This document shows, piece after piece, positions 27,613-36,082 of a stretch of 64,000 bases of DNA. The notes below the pieces were generated by a model. It did not search any database, had not been told where the DNA came from, and saw nothing but the letters and a program-made list of their open reading frames with translations. This DNA comes from an uncultured Phocaeicola sp. (GTDB lineage Bacteria > Bacteroidota > Bacteroidia > Bacteroidales > Bacteroidaceae). Location of the stretch: assembly GCA_944319745.1 (NCBI GenBank), contig CALUET010000003.1, positions 62,001 to 126,000 of the forward strand, in the 5' to 3' direction. Every line of letters starts with the position of its first letter. Position 1 is the first letter of the stretch. The translations under genes and the position numbers were made by a program.

Positions 27613-28752
27613 TCAGCGGTTTTTATACATATTTTCGTAGTAATTTTGGTAATCGCCCGACGTGACATTTTTAACCCATTCCTGATGATCCAGATACCAA
27701 CGGATGGTTTTTACGATACCTTCCTCGAAAGTCGTTTCCGGCAACCAGCCGAGTTCGCGTGAAATCTTCGACGGATCGATGGCATAACGCTGGTCGTGTC
27801 CCAAACGGTCCTTGACAAAACTGATCAGGGAATCGTTTATCCAGTCTATTTTAATCTCGCCGTTTTCATCAAGCTCTTTCTTCTTCAGAATCTTCCGATA
27901 CTCCGGTTGTTCGGTCATTATGCGGCGTATGGTGGCAATTGTCAGCTTGACTATTTCTATATTTTGCTTTTCGTTGTGTCCGCCGACGTTGTAAATTTCT
28001 CCGTTTTTCCCTTTGTGTATCACCAAATCAATCGCTTTGCAATGATCTTCCACGTATAACCAGTCGCGAACGTTCGTACCGTTTCCGTAAACAGGCAGGT
28101 GCTTTCCTTCAAGAATATTTTTTATGATTAGCGGAATAAGCTTTTCCGGGAAGTGATACGGGCCGTAGTTGTTGGAACAACGCGTAATGGTTACAGGCAT
28201 TTTATAGGTATCGCGGTATGCTAAGACGATAAGGTCTGCTCCCGCTTTCGAGGCGCTGTACGGACTATGCGGCGATAGAGGAGTTTCTTCGGTGAAGTAT
28301 CCTTCTTTGCCTAACGAGCCGTAAACTTCATCCGTCGAGACCTGATGGAAACGAATATCCTTTCTCCATGTGGGATAACCGCTTTCATCTTTTCCCGTGG
28401 TCCATGCTTTGCGTGCAGCTTCCAGCAGGTTTTGTGTACCCAGTATGTTTGTTTGCAGGAAAAGTTGCGGATTGTCAATGCTGCGGTCTACATGACTTTC
28501 TGCAGCGAAATTCACAATATAATCAAATTTATATTCGGCAAATAGGTGTTCGGCCAGCTCTCTGTCGCAAATATCTCCTTTTACGAAAAAGCAACGTTCG
28601 TTGTCAATGTTTTCATTGATCGTGCTCAAATTACCAGCATACGTAAGAGAGTCGAGAACAACAACCCTTATGTCATCATATTTCGCTAAAATATATTTCA
28701 GGTAATTGGCGCCGATAAATCCGGCAGCACCGGTAACTAAGTAAGTTTTCAT
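27613..28752 (-). CDS. rfbB: dTDP-glucose 4,6-dehydratase
   Basis: A 379-residue extended short-chain dehydrogenase that makes dTDP-4-keto-6-deoxyglucose for deoxysugars such as rhamnose. The NAD-binding motif GAAGFIGANY is at residues 8-17. The catalytic triad appears as Thr140-Asp141-Glu142 (STDEVYGS) and Tyr165/Lys169 (YSASK). RmlA, RmlC and RmlD genes are not adjacent, so this copy stands apart from a sugar cluster. No clear promoter was identified in the 100 bases upstream. Confidence 0.95.
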   Translation of the reverse strand: MKTYLVTGAAGFIGANYLKYILAKYDDIRVVVLDSLTYAGNLSTINENIDNERCFFVKGDICDRELAEHLFAEYKFDYIVNFAAESHVDRSIDNPQLFLQTNILGTQNLLEAARKAWTTGKDESGYPTWRKDIRFHQVSTDEVYGSLGKEGYFTEETPLSPHSPYSASKAGADLIVLAYRDTYKMPVTITRCSNNYGPYHFPEKLIPLIIKNILEGKHLPVYGNGTNVRDWLYVEDHCKAIDLVIHKGKNGEIYNVGGHNEKQNIEIVKLTIATIRRIMTEQPEYRKILKKKELDENGEIKIDWINDSLISFVKDRLGHDQRYAIDPSKISRELGWLPETTFEEGIVKTIRWYLDHQEWVKNVTSGDYQNYYENMYKNR

Positions 28753-28854
28753 AACGATGTCTTCTTAATTTGTCGTGCAAATTTCGGAAAGTTTTTTTAA
28801 TGTGCCAAGTAAAATATCCTATTTCGTTGGTGAAAAGAACCTGTCCTTTGTGAT

Positions 28855-29346
28855 TCAGTCGCTTAACTCAATGACTTCCAGGTCGAGGAATTTTCCTTCG
28901 TTTATGCTGAAACGCACCAATGTACGAACCTTGTGAAATCCGTATTTCCCGGCAGCTCCCGGGTTGATGTGCAGCATGTTTAACGTCTTGTCATACTTTA
29001 CTTTTAAAATGTGCGAGTGTCCGCTGATAAAAAGAGAAGGTGGATTTACAAGAAGCGTCCCGTGAATGGACGGATCGTATCTGCCGGGATAGCCACCGAT
29101 ATGCTTAATCAGTACATCTGCTCCCTCGATGGTAAAACGGTTTATTGCCGGAAAAATGAGTCGGATGTCCTGGCCGTCGATGTTTCCGTACACCGCTCTT
29201 AGCGGACGGAAGGCCTGCAATTTCTCGACTATTTCCATTGAACCGATGTCTCCGGCGTGCCATATCTCGTCGCAAGACTCGAAGTATTTGAGATAACGTG
29301 CGTCCCAATATCCGTGCGTGTCCGATAAAAGTCCGATTCTTTTCAT
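28855..29346 (-). CDS. YfcE/MJ0936-type metallophosphoesterase
   Basis: A 163-residue calcineurin-like phosphoesterase. Metal-binding motifs include SDTHG (Asp9, His11), WHAGDIG, YGNIDG (where GNHD is canonical) and ISGHSH. The frame runs further upstream, but the ATG at 29346 starts MKRIGLLSDTHG, which is the family start. A TATCTTTG -7 box lies 20 bases upstream. Physiological substrate unknown. Confidence 0.92.
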   Translation of the reverse strand: MKRIGLLSDTHGYWDARYLKYFESCDEIWHAGDIGSMEIVEKLQAFRPLRAVYGNIDGQDIRLIFPAINRFTIEGADVLIKHIGGYPGRYDPSIHGTLLVNPPSLFISGHSHILKVKYDKTLNMLHINPGAAGKYGFHKVRTLVRFSINEGKFLDLEVIELSD

Positions 29347-29366
29347 GAGTTTGTTTTTGGTTCGGG

Positions 29367-29374
29367 CAAAGATA
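29367..29374 (-). promoter_or_regulatory. -7 element for the phosphoesterase gene
   Basis: CAAAGATA on the plus strand reads TATCTTTG on the minus strand, a perfect TAnnTTTG, ending 20 bases upstream of the ATG. No good TTTG is found at the -33 distance. Confidence 0.55.
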
Positions 29375-29534
29375 GTGCTTTTGAGAACACCGTGATTCGG
29401 TTGATACGTGAAAAAACTATGGTGCAAATTCTTCCCTTTGAGGGACCGGGCATGCCGGATGGATATGTGGATTCTGCATACGGATTGTTCCCCGTATGTC
29501 CGTTCTGTAACTGCATGCCGGAGTCGTGCCGTGA

Positions 29535-29589
29535 AAAAGTAGGGCATGTTTTGATTGAAACAAACTGTTCTTTCGGTCAAAACATGCCC
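29535..29589 (-). terminator. Hairpin terminator after the cytidylate-kinase-like gene
   Basis: GGGCATGTTTTGA (29542-29554) and TCAAAACATGCCC (29577-29589) form a perfect 13-base-pair stem with a 22-base loop that can itself pair partly (GAAA/TTTC). On the minus strand it is followed by TACTTTTTC. It starts 9 bases after the stop of the minus-strand gene. Confidence 0.8.
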
Positions 29590-29598
29590 GGCCTTTTC

Positions 29599-30231
29599 TT
29601 AAGGCAAGTGCAGCTTTTGTTTGACGAACTGCTTTACGAAAGCGACAGTCCCGTCGATTCCCAGAACAGACGAATCGATGCATAAATGATAGGTTGCGGC
29701 TGCACCCCAAGTATTGTAACTGTAATAGTTATAGTACGACGAACGTTTCTTGTCGGCTTTTTCCATCAGTTCTTCCGCTTCTTCGGCGGAGATGTTGTGA
29801 AGTTTCATCAAGCGTTCAATGCGTGCTGCGGGTGTGGCCGATATAAATACGTTGGCACAACGAGGGTGGTCGCGCAGGATATAGTCGGCGCAACGGCCCA
29901 CAAAGAGGCACGATTGCTTTTCGGCAAGGTTGCGTATCACGTCGCTTTGTATCTTGAATAGCGAGTCGTTGCTCAGATAGGAGTTATAAGAGAATGTCCC
30001 TTCCGTGATAAAAGGGAAACGAGCTCCCACTAAACCGCCCAAAATGCCTTGGGACGCTTTTTCGTCGGCTTTCTCGAAAAACTCCCGACAAAGGCCGCTT
30101 TCTTTCGAAGCAAGGTTTATCAGTTCTTTGTCGTAGAAGGCGATTCCCAAATTGTGTGCCAGCTTTTCTCCGATTTCTTTACCGCCGCTTCCCAACTGAC
30201 GGCCCAGGTTTATTACATAATGTTCGTTCAT
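29599..30231 (-). CDS. Cytidylate kinase-like family protein
   Basis: A 210-residue P-loop nucleotide kinase-like protein. The N-terminal phosphate-binding loop is GRQLGSGGKEIG (residues 10-21), followed by FYDKELINLASKESG, and FVGRCADYILRDHP near residue 112, both typical of the cytidylate kinase-like family (Cytidylate_kin2). It differs from the housekeeping Cmk, so the substrate is uncertain. A minus-strand -7 box TATATTTG is visible at 30261-30268 (CAAATATA on the plus strand), 29 bases upstream. Confidence 0.87.
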   Translation of the reverse strand: MNEHYVINLGRQLGSGGKEIGEKLAHNLGIAFYDKELINLASKESGLCREFFEKADEKASQGILGGLVGARFPFITEGTFSYNSYLSNDSLFKIQSDVIRNLAEKQSCLFVGRCADYILRDHPRCANVFISATPAARIERLMKLHNISAEEAEELMEKADKKRSSYYNYYSYNTWGAAATYHLCIDSSVLGIDGTVAFVKQFVKQKLHLP

Positions 30232-30376
30232 GGCTCAAGGGTTTTGATATTTGTTTAGAGCAAATATAGTGAGAACCTGTGAATGTTGGAACTTTTTTAC
30301 GTATTAAAAAACGGGGCGTATGAAAGAAATCGTCAGATACTTTATGTGGGGGCAACGCAAAATCCGGTTTCTTCCG

Positions 30377-30937
30377 CTATATTGATTTGATTATTTTTGC
30401 GGGTACTCCGCCGACAATCGTGTTGGCTTTCACGTCTTTCGTAACCACGGCCCCGGCTGCAATGACTGCGTTCTCTCCAATGGTAACGCCCGGCAGAATC
30501 GTGGCATTCGAGCCGATCCATACATTCTTCTCGAGGACAATGGGAGCGGGATGGGTGAACTTTCTCATCTCGGGCGCCAGTTCGTGATTGAGTGTGGCGA
30601 AGACAACATTATGACCTATCTGGCAACCATCACCGATAGTTACGCCTCCGTGATCCTGAAAGTGGCAGCATGCGTTTATAAAGACGTCTTCTCCCACGGA
30701 AATATTCTTCCCGAAATCGGTATAAAACGGGGGAAAAACGCGCAAACTCTCCGGCACCCGGTAACCGAATAATTCGGATAATAACGCCCGAACTTCTTCG
30801 GGGGTATGGAAAGATGCGTTCAGGCGGAAGGTGATGCGCCTCGCTTCGTTGCTCATTTCCGTCATGAATTGTAAGATACTCTCGGTATTGAGAGGCTTGC
30901 GCATTTTGACGTTTTCTTTAAATTCTTCGATGTTCAT
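30377..30937 (-). CDS. Sugar O-acetyltransferase, left-handed beta-helix family
   Basis: A 186-residue maltose/galactoside acetyltransferase-like protein. Hexapeptide repeats run from about residue 75 to 180 ([20 protein letters not shown], then [43 protein letters not shown]). The catalytic-type histidine lies in ATLNHE. The N-terminal helical Mac-like segment is divergent from E. coli Maa/LacA. Acceptor sugar unknown. The gene is monocistronic in appearance. Confidence 0.9.
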   Translation of the reverse strand: MNIEEFKENVKMRKPLNTESILQFMTEMSNEARRITFRLNASFHTPEEVRALLSELFGYRVPESLRVFPPFYTDFGKNISVGEDVFINACCHFQDHGGVTIGDGCQIGHNVVFATLNHELAPEMRKFTHPAPIVLEKNVWIGSNATILPGVTIGENAVIAAGAVVTKDVKANTIVGGVPAKIIKSI

Positions 30938-31023
30938 AGTGTTTTTTGCTGAATATGGTTGTACTTGTTCGTGAAAACAGACGATCCCGCCAGGGACCGT
31001 CTGTAAAGATCATGTCGAACGAA

Positions 31024-31854
31024 TTATTTGGAGCCCTCAAGCTTGTTGTATTCTTCATCCGTTACAGGTTCGAGCCATTCGTTGGAAGTGTTCTCTCCCG
31101 CCACTTCGAATGCCAGATGAGCAAACCAACTGTCGGCTGCCGCACCGTGCCAGTGTTTCACGTTTGCCGGTATATGAATAACCGTTCCCGGAAGGATTTC
31201 CACAGCCGGCTTTCCTTCTTCCTGATACCAGCCGCGCCCCGCTATGCCGATAAGCATCTGTCCTCCGCCGCTTGTTGCGTGATGTATGTGCCAGTTGTTT
31301 CGGCATCCCGGTTCGAATGTGACGTTGGATACCGCCACTTGTTCCCGCGATATGGGAGCAAGATAGCTGTTGCCTATGAAATATTTGGCGTAGGCTGTGT
31401 TAGGTTCCCCGATGGGGAAAATCATTTCACGCTGAAAAGCGGCCTTTGCGTCTTCGCCTTTTATGTCTTCTGCCCAGACCTCTTTGGCAAGACGAAAGGC
31501 TGCCCATGCTTTAGGCCAGCCGGCATAGAAACCTATTTGCGTGAGGATTTCTGCAATTTCCGTGCGGGTGATGCCGTTCTTTTTAGCCGATTGGAGGTGA
31601 TACGTGAGGGAACTGTCGGTGATTCCCTGGCTGATGAGCGCAGTAATGGTTACCAGACTGCGGTCGCGCAAGCCGAGCTTGTCGGTGCGGCTCCACACTT
31701 CACCGAAAAGAACATCGTCGTTGAGTTCGGCAAATTTGGGCGCAAATTCTCCCAGTTGTTCGCGTCCTGCTGTTTGTTTAATCTTTTCTTGTGCCATGAT
31801 GTTAGGTATATTTATAATCAGTGCAATAAATAAATAAAAAAAATTACGTTTCAT
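31024..31854 (-). CDS. Exported carboxymuconolactone decarboxylase-like / cupin fusion protein
   Basis: A 276-residue protein with a signal peptide (MKRNFFYLFIALIINIPNIMAQ). Residues about 35-130 form a carboxymuconolactone decarboxylase-type helical domain (SLVTITALISQG, YHLQSAKKNGITRTEI, IGFYAGWPKAWAA). Residues about 160-260 form a cupin with the metal-type HIHHATSGGGQMLI and a later H in IPANVKHWHGA. The AhpD CxxC is absent, so peroxiredoxin-type activity is unlikely. Such fusions are found in bacteria but their reaction is not known. A CAAAGATA (-7 TATCTTTG on the minus strand) stands at 31905-31912. Confidence 0.88.
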   Translation of the reverse strand: MKRNFFYLFIALIINIPNIMAQEKIKQTAGREQLGEFAPKFAELNDDVLFGEVWSRTDKLGLRDRSLVTITALISQGITDSSLTYHLQSAKKNGITRTEIAEILTQIGFYAGWPKAWAAFRLAKEVWAEDIKGEDAKAAFQREMIFPIGEPNTAYAKYFIGNSYLAPISREQVAVSNVTFEPGCRNNWHIHHATSGGGQMLIGIAGRGWYQEEGKPAVEILPGTVIHIPANVKHWHGAAADSWFAHLAFEVAGENTSNEWLEPVTDEEYNKLEGSK

Positions 31855-32001
31855 GTTTGTATGATTTATGAGTTGTAATGATGAAAACAGTATTTTTCTT
31901 GTTACAAAGATATGGGTTCTTGTCCTATTTGGTTGTATATGATTTACTGATATTCATACCAAGATCTTTGATTTTATGGGCGAAGAGTTCTTGACATTAT
32001 C

Positions 32002-32034
32002 TTTCCGTATTCGGAGAAACTTTCGTTATCTTTG
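32002..32034 (+). promoter_or_regulatory. Promoter of the S8 protease gene
   Basis: TTTC at 32002-32005 (one mismatch to TTTG), then 21 bases, then TATCTTTG at 32027-32034. It lies 26 bases before the ATG at 32061. Confidence 0.72.
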
Positions 32035-32060
32035 TTGGCGGAACACAAAGCAATAAGAAA

Positions 32061-33428
32061 ATGATGAGATATTTATGGGCATTCGTCCTGTTGTTGTTGA
32101 TGGAAGATGCCGGCGTTTTTGGTAAAACATTTCGGTACAGGATACGGTTTGCCGACAAGAAGCAGACAGAATATGCTTTGGATTGTCCGGAAGACTATCT
32201 GTCGCCTCGTGCCATCGAACGGAGGAGGAAACAGGGATTGGCAATAGATTCGACGGATTTGCCGGTTTGCATGTCGTACATTCGCGGCGTTTGCGGGGAA
32301 AATGAACGCTTGCTTGCAACCAGTAAGTGGAATAATACGGCTCTGATTCTTTCGGCGGATTCGTTTTTTTGCAGCCGCATTGCTGCATTTCCGTTCGTCA
32401 AAGAAGTGAAGTTGGTGGGAGTCTCATCGGAAAAATCTCGTTCGGCGGGGGAAGACCGCAAGGATATCGTTGTGAAAAAATGGGAAAAAACCGACGATTA
32501 TTACGGATCGGCGGAGAAGCAGATCCGCATGCTTCATGGCGACAGCCTGCATGAAGCCGGATTTCGCGGAAAAGAAATGCAGATAGCGGTGATAGATGCC
32601 GGCTTTTATAACGTGGATGCCATTAAGCTTTTCCGCAACATGCGTTTGTTGGGAACACGTGATTTTGTGAACCCCGATTCGGACATTTACGAAGAATACA
32701 GTCACGGATTGAAAGTTTTGTCGTGCATGGCTGCCTGCAGGCCGCGGGTGATGGTGGGAACGGCTCCCGATGCTTCTTACTGGTTGCTTCGAAGTGAGGA
32801 TAATGATACGGAACAATTGGTGGAAGAAGACTACTGGGCTGCTGCGATAGAATTTGCCGACAGTGCCGGTGTCGACGTGGTAAATACTTCGTTGGGATAT
32901 TATGCTTTCGATGACGCTTCGTGTAATTATTCTTATTCCGACCTGGACGGTTTGACGTCGCTGATGTCTTTTTCGGCATCGCGTGCCGTCGATAAAGGGA
33001 TGATTGTGGTATGTAGTGCCGGAAACGAAGGCGATACTTTTTGGAAGAAGATAACGCCTCCGGCCGATGCCGACGGCGTTTTGGCGGTAGGGGCGGTAGA
33101 TTCGGAGGGAAAGAACGCCGTGTTTTCTTCGGTGGGGAACACCCTTGACGGAAGAATAAAACCCGATGTCATGGCAATGGGCGTGCTCTCTGCTGTGGTC
33201 GACGTGGACGGACGGTTGATACAAGCCAATGGAACGTCGTATGCTTCGCCTATACTTTGCGGACTTGTAGCCTGTTTGTGGCAGGCCTGTCCCTGGCTTT
33301 CAGCAAAACAAGTCGTGGATGTCGTGCGTCGCTCGGGGGATCGTGCCGATTGTCCCGATAACATTTTCGGATACGGTATTCCCGATATGTGGAAAGCATA
33401 TCGGTTGGGTTTGGAGTTGAAAGAATAG
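32061..33428 (+). CDS. Subtilisin-like S8 family serine peptidase, exported
   Basis: A 455-residue protease with a signal peptide (MMRYLWAFVLLLLMEDAGVFG) and a propeptide-like N-terminal region to about residue 165. The catalytic triad is Asp179 (IAVIDAG), His215 (YSHGLKVL) and Ser393 (NGTSYASP), with the oxyanion Asn322 in CSAGNEG. The His motif lacks the usual HGTHVAG form. No C-terminal sorting domain is apparent, so it may be periplasmic or surface-exposed. It stands 4 bases before xseA and may be cotranscribed. Either of two tandem ATG codons could be the start. Confidence 0.9.
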   Translation: MMRYLWAFVLLLLMEDAGVFGKTFRYRIRFADKKQTEYALDCPEDYLSPRAIERRRKQGLAIDSTDLPVCMSYIRGVCGENERLLATSKWNNTALILSADSFFCSRIAAFPFVKEVKLVGVSSEKSRSAGEDRKDIVVKKWEKTDDYYGSAEKQIRMLHGDSLHEAGFRGKEMQIAVIDAGFYNVDAIKLFRNMRLLGTRDFVNPDSDIYEEYSHGLKVLSCMAACRPRVMVGTAPDASYWLLRSEDNDTEQLVEEDYWAAAIEFADSAGVDVVNTSLGYYAFDDASCNYSYSDLDGLTSLMSFSASRAVDKGMIVVCSAGNEGDTFWKKITPPADADGVLAVGAVDSEGKNAVFSSVGNTLDGRIKPDVMAMGVLSAVVDVDGRLIQANGTSYASPILCGLVACLWQACPWLSAKQVVDVVRRSGDRADCPDNIFGYGIPDMWKAYRLGLELKE

Positions 33429-33432
33429 AAAG

Positions 33433-34677
33433 ATGGAAAACAGGCCATTGTCTTTATATGAACTGAATGCTCTTGTGCGTAAAAGCATCCGTACTTGTCT
33501 GCCCGATGCCTACTGGCTTCAGGCCGAACTGAGTGATGTGCGGGTGAATGCGTCGGGGCATTGCTACGTGGAGTTTGTGCAGAAAGGTGTGAAAAGCGAC
33601 GCTTTGGTGGCAAAAGCAAGGGGAGTTATCTGGAACGACACCTTCCCCCTTTTGAAATCTTATTTCGAGAGAGAGACGGGGCAGGCTTTTTCCTCCGGCA
33701 TGAAAGTGCTGGTAAAGGTAACAGCCGATTTCCATGAACTGTATGGTTATTCCCTGACGGTTACGGATATCGATCCGTCGTTTACCGTGGGAGATATGGT
33801 GCGGAAGAGGAGAGAAATACTTCTGCGACTGGAAAAAGAAGGGGTGCTTACGCTGAACAAGGAATTGGCCTTGCCGGAGTTTGCCCAACGCGTAGCCGTA
33901 ATATCCTCGGGAACGGCTGCGGGTTACGGCGATTTTTGCAATCAGTTGCTCAATAATCCTTTCGGTTTTGTCTTTTATATCCGTCTGTTTCCCGCGGTGA
34001 TGCAGGGAGAACGTGTCGAGTCGTCGGTAATAAAAGCGCTGGAAACAATCTATTCCGAGAGGGAAAATTGGGATGTTGTGGTCATTATTCGTGGCGGAGG
34101 AGCGGTTTCCGACCTTTCGGGTTTCGATACGTATGACTTGGCGGAACACTGTGCTCAGTTTCCTTTACCCATTATTACCGGCATCGGACACGAACGTGAT
34201 GACACGGTTATCGACATGATTTCTTATAAGCGTGTGAAAACACCCACGGCTGCTGCCGAGTTTCTCATAGGGCACTTGCGGGAAACGGCTGCAAAGCTGG
34301 AGATGTTTTCCGAGTTTTTTCGGAAAGATTTGCCGGAAAGATTGCGGCGCGAGAAAGAAAGATTGGCGCAAATCGTTGCACACATCCCGTTGGCTGTGCG
34401 TATCCGCATGCAGCATGAGCGCTTTAATCAGGCACGTTTGAACGATCGGATGCGGAATCTGTGGGGGCGCCGTGTGCAGGAAGAAATACATCGGCTGGCT
34501 TTGATGGAACAGCAGGTGGGGAGCCTGTCGCCGGAACATTTGCTGAAGCGGGGATATACACTGACGTTGAAGAACGGAATGCCGGTGAGGCGCGCATCGC
34601 AAGTGGCCGACGGCGATTACATAGAGACCATTACTTCGGATGGAAAGATAGGCAGCATAGTGGTAACAAATAAATAA
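33433..34677 (+). CDS. xseA: Exodeoxyribonuclease VII large subunit
   Basis: A 414-residue catalytic subunit of exonuclease VII, which degrades single-stranded DNA from both ends. The N-terminal OB-fold (YWLQAELSDVRVNASGHCYVE, in two parts around residue 27-45) precedes the catalytic domain with RGGGAVSDLSGFDTYDLAE and GIGHERDDTVID. The C-terminal coiled coil is short. XseB follows after 9 bases. Confidence 0.95.
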   Translation: MENRPLSLYELNALVRKSIRTCLPDAYWLQAELSDVRVNASGHCYVEFVQKGVKSDALVAKARGVIWNDTFPLLKSYFERETGQAFSSGMKVLVKVTADFHELYGYSLTVTDIDPSFTVGDMVRKRREILLRLEKEGVLTLNKELALPEFAQRVAVISSGTAAGYGDFCNQLLNNPFGFVFYIRLFPAVMQGERVESSVIKALETIYSERENWDVVVIIRGGGAVSDLSGFDTYDLAEHCAQFPLPIITGIGHERDDTVIDMISYKRVKTPTAAAEFLIGHLRETAAKLEMFSEFFRKDLPERLRREKERLAQIVAHIPLAVRIRMQHERFNQARLNDRMRNLWGRRVQEEIHRLALMEQQVGSLSPEHLLKRGYTLTLKNGMPVRRASQVADGDYIETITSDGKIGSIVVTNK

Positions 34678-34686
34678 GTTTTTAGT

Positions 34687-34896
34687 ATGGCACAGAAAAA
34701 AATTACATACAGCGAGGCGATGAAGCGCCTGGAGACGCTCGTTGGCGAGATGGAGAACGAGGAACTCGACATTGATACGCTGGGCAGTCATTTGAAAGAA
34801 GCGCAGAAGCTTATCAAATATTGCCGCGACCGCCTTTACAAAGCCGACGAGGAGGCAAAAAAAATATTGGAGGAAGATGAAACTTTCAACGTGTAA
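34687..34896 (+). CDS. xseB: Exodeoxyribonuclease VII small subunit
   Basis: A 69-residue helical subunit, typical size, with the family motif YSEAMKRLETLVGEMENEEL near the N terminus and a second helix LKEAQKLIKYCRDRLYKADE. It binds XseA in multiple copies. It is the last gene of the S8 protease, xseA, xseB set. Confidence 0.95.
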   Translation: MAQKKITYSEAMKRLETLVGEMENEELDIDTLGSHLKEAQKLIKYCRDRLYKADEEAKKILEEDETFNV

Positions 34897-34969
34897 GGAA
34901 AGTTGCCTCTTCCCGATGTTTTGTCTTGAAAAAAAGAATATAAAATTAGCTTTTGTAAATAAATAACCG

Positions 34970-34977
34970 TATTTTTG
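34970..34977 (+). promoter_or_regulatory. -7 element upstream of ilvE
   Basis: TATTTTTG at 34970-34977 fits TAnnTTTG and lies 46 bases before ilvE. The nearest TTTG upstream (34952-34955) is only 14 bases away, too close for the consensus, so only the -7 box is supported. Confidence 0.45.
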
Positions 34978-35023
34978 CTCGACATCTCAATGAATTCATG
35001 AAATATTAAATACTAAAGGACAA

Positions 35024-36043
35024 ATGAAAGAAATAGATTGGTCTAATCTGCCTTTCGGTTATATGCGGACAGATTACAATGTACGTTGTTATTATCGCGA
35101 CGGAAAATGGGGCGAATTGGAACTTTGCTCGGAAGAAACTTTGAATATTCACATGGCTGCCACGTGCCTTCATTACGGGCAGGAAGCTTTTGAAGGCCTG
35201 AAAGCTTATCGGGGAAAGGACGGGAAAATCCGTATTTTCCGGCCGGAAGCAAATGCAGAACGCTTGCAAAGCACTTGCAACGGCATCTTGATGCCGGAAC
35301 TTCCTACCGAGCTTTTCTGTGAAGCTGTGCGGAAAGTGGTGAAAGCCAACGAGCGTTTTATCCCGCCCTATGAGAGCGGAGCATCGCTTTATATTCGGCC
35401 TTTGCTGATAGGAACCGGGGCGCAGGTAGGAGTTCATCCCGCAAAAGAATATTTATTTGTGGTATTCGTTACTCCGGTGGGACCGTACTTTAAGGGAGGA
35501 TTTGCCACCAATCCGTATGTAATTATTCGTCAGTTCGACCGGGCTGCCCCGTTGGGTACGGGTATTTATAAGGTTGGAGGAAATTATGCTGCCAGTCTTC
35601 GTGCCAATAAAATAGCACATGACGCAGGATACGCCAGCGAGTTTTATTTGGATGCCAAGGAAAAGAAATACATTGATGAGTGTGGAGCTGCCAATTTCTT
35701 TGGAATAAAGAACAATACTTACGTCACGCCTTTGTCAACCTCTATCCTTCCTTCCATTACAAACCGCAGTTTGATGCAACTGGCAGAGGACATGGGCCTG
35801 AAGGTGGAACGCCGTCCTATACCGGAAGAAGAGCTGGCTACGTTTGAAGAAGCGGGAGCTTGCGGTACGGCTGCCGTAATCAGTCCGATAGAACGTATCG
35901 ACGATTTGGAAAACCATAAGTCGTATGTTATAGCAAAAGACGGGAAACCCGGCCCCATCAGCGAGAAACTTTATCATAAACTTCGCGCCATTCAGTATGG
36001 AGACGAACCGGATCCGTACGGATGGGTAACGGTATTAGAGTAA
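35024..36043 (+). CDS. ilvE: Branched-chain amino acid aminotransferase
   Basis: A 339-residue class IV PLP aminotransferase for the last step of valine, leucine and isoleucine synthesis. The PLP lysine is Lys183 in GIYKVGGNYAASL, followed by YLDAKEKKYIDECGAANFFG, and the N-terminal HYGQEAFEGLKAYR is the BCAT signature. Length fits the BCAT type II group. It is probably monocistronic, with a promoter-like box upstream and a terminator at its stop codon. Confidence 0.95.
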   Translation: MKEIDWSNLPFGYMRTDYNVRCYYRDGKWGELELCSEETLNIHMAATCLHYGQEAFEGLKAYRGKDGKIRIFRPEANAERLQSTCNGILMPELPTELFCEAVRKVVKANERFIPPYESGASLYIRPLLIGTGAQVGVHPAKEYLFVVFVTPVGPYFKGGFATNPYVIIRQFDRAAPLGTGIYKVGGNYAASLRANKIAHDAGYASEFYLDAKEKKYIDECGAANFFGIKNNTYVTPLSTSILPSITNRSLMQLAEDMGLKVERRPIPEEELATFEEAGACGTAAVISPIERIDDLENHKSYVIAKDGKPGPISEKLYHKLRAIQYGDEPDPYGWVTVLE

Positions 36044-36079
36044 AAGAAAGTCCTTCATTTGAAGGACTTTCTTTGTTTT
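36043..36079. terminator. Terminator between convergent ilvE and a membrane protein gene
   Basis: AAAGAAAGTCCTTC (36043-36056), loop ATTT, GAAGGACTTTCTTT (36061-36074), then GTTTT. The stem has 14 base pairs. Its A-rich and T-rich ends make it usable from both strands, and it begins at the last base of the ilvE stop codon. Confidence 0.9.
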
Positions 36080-36082
36080 AAG

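Noticed and set aside
29417..29710. 97-codon minus-strand frame between the phosphoesterase and the kinase-like gene
   Set aside because: It overlaps the end of the kinase-like gene and the terminator hairpin and shows no protein features.
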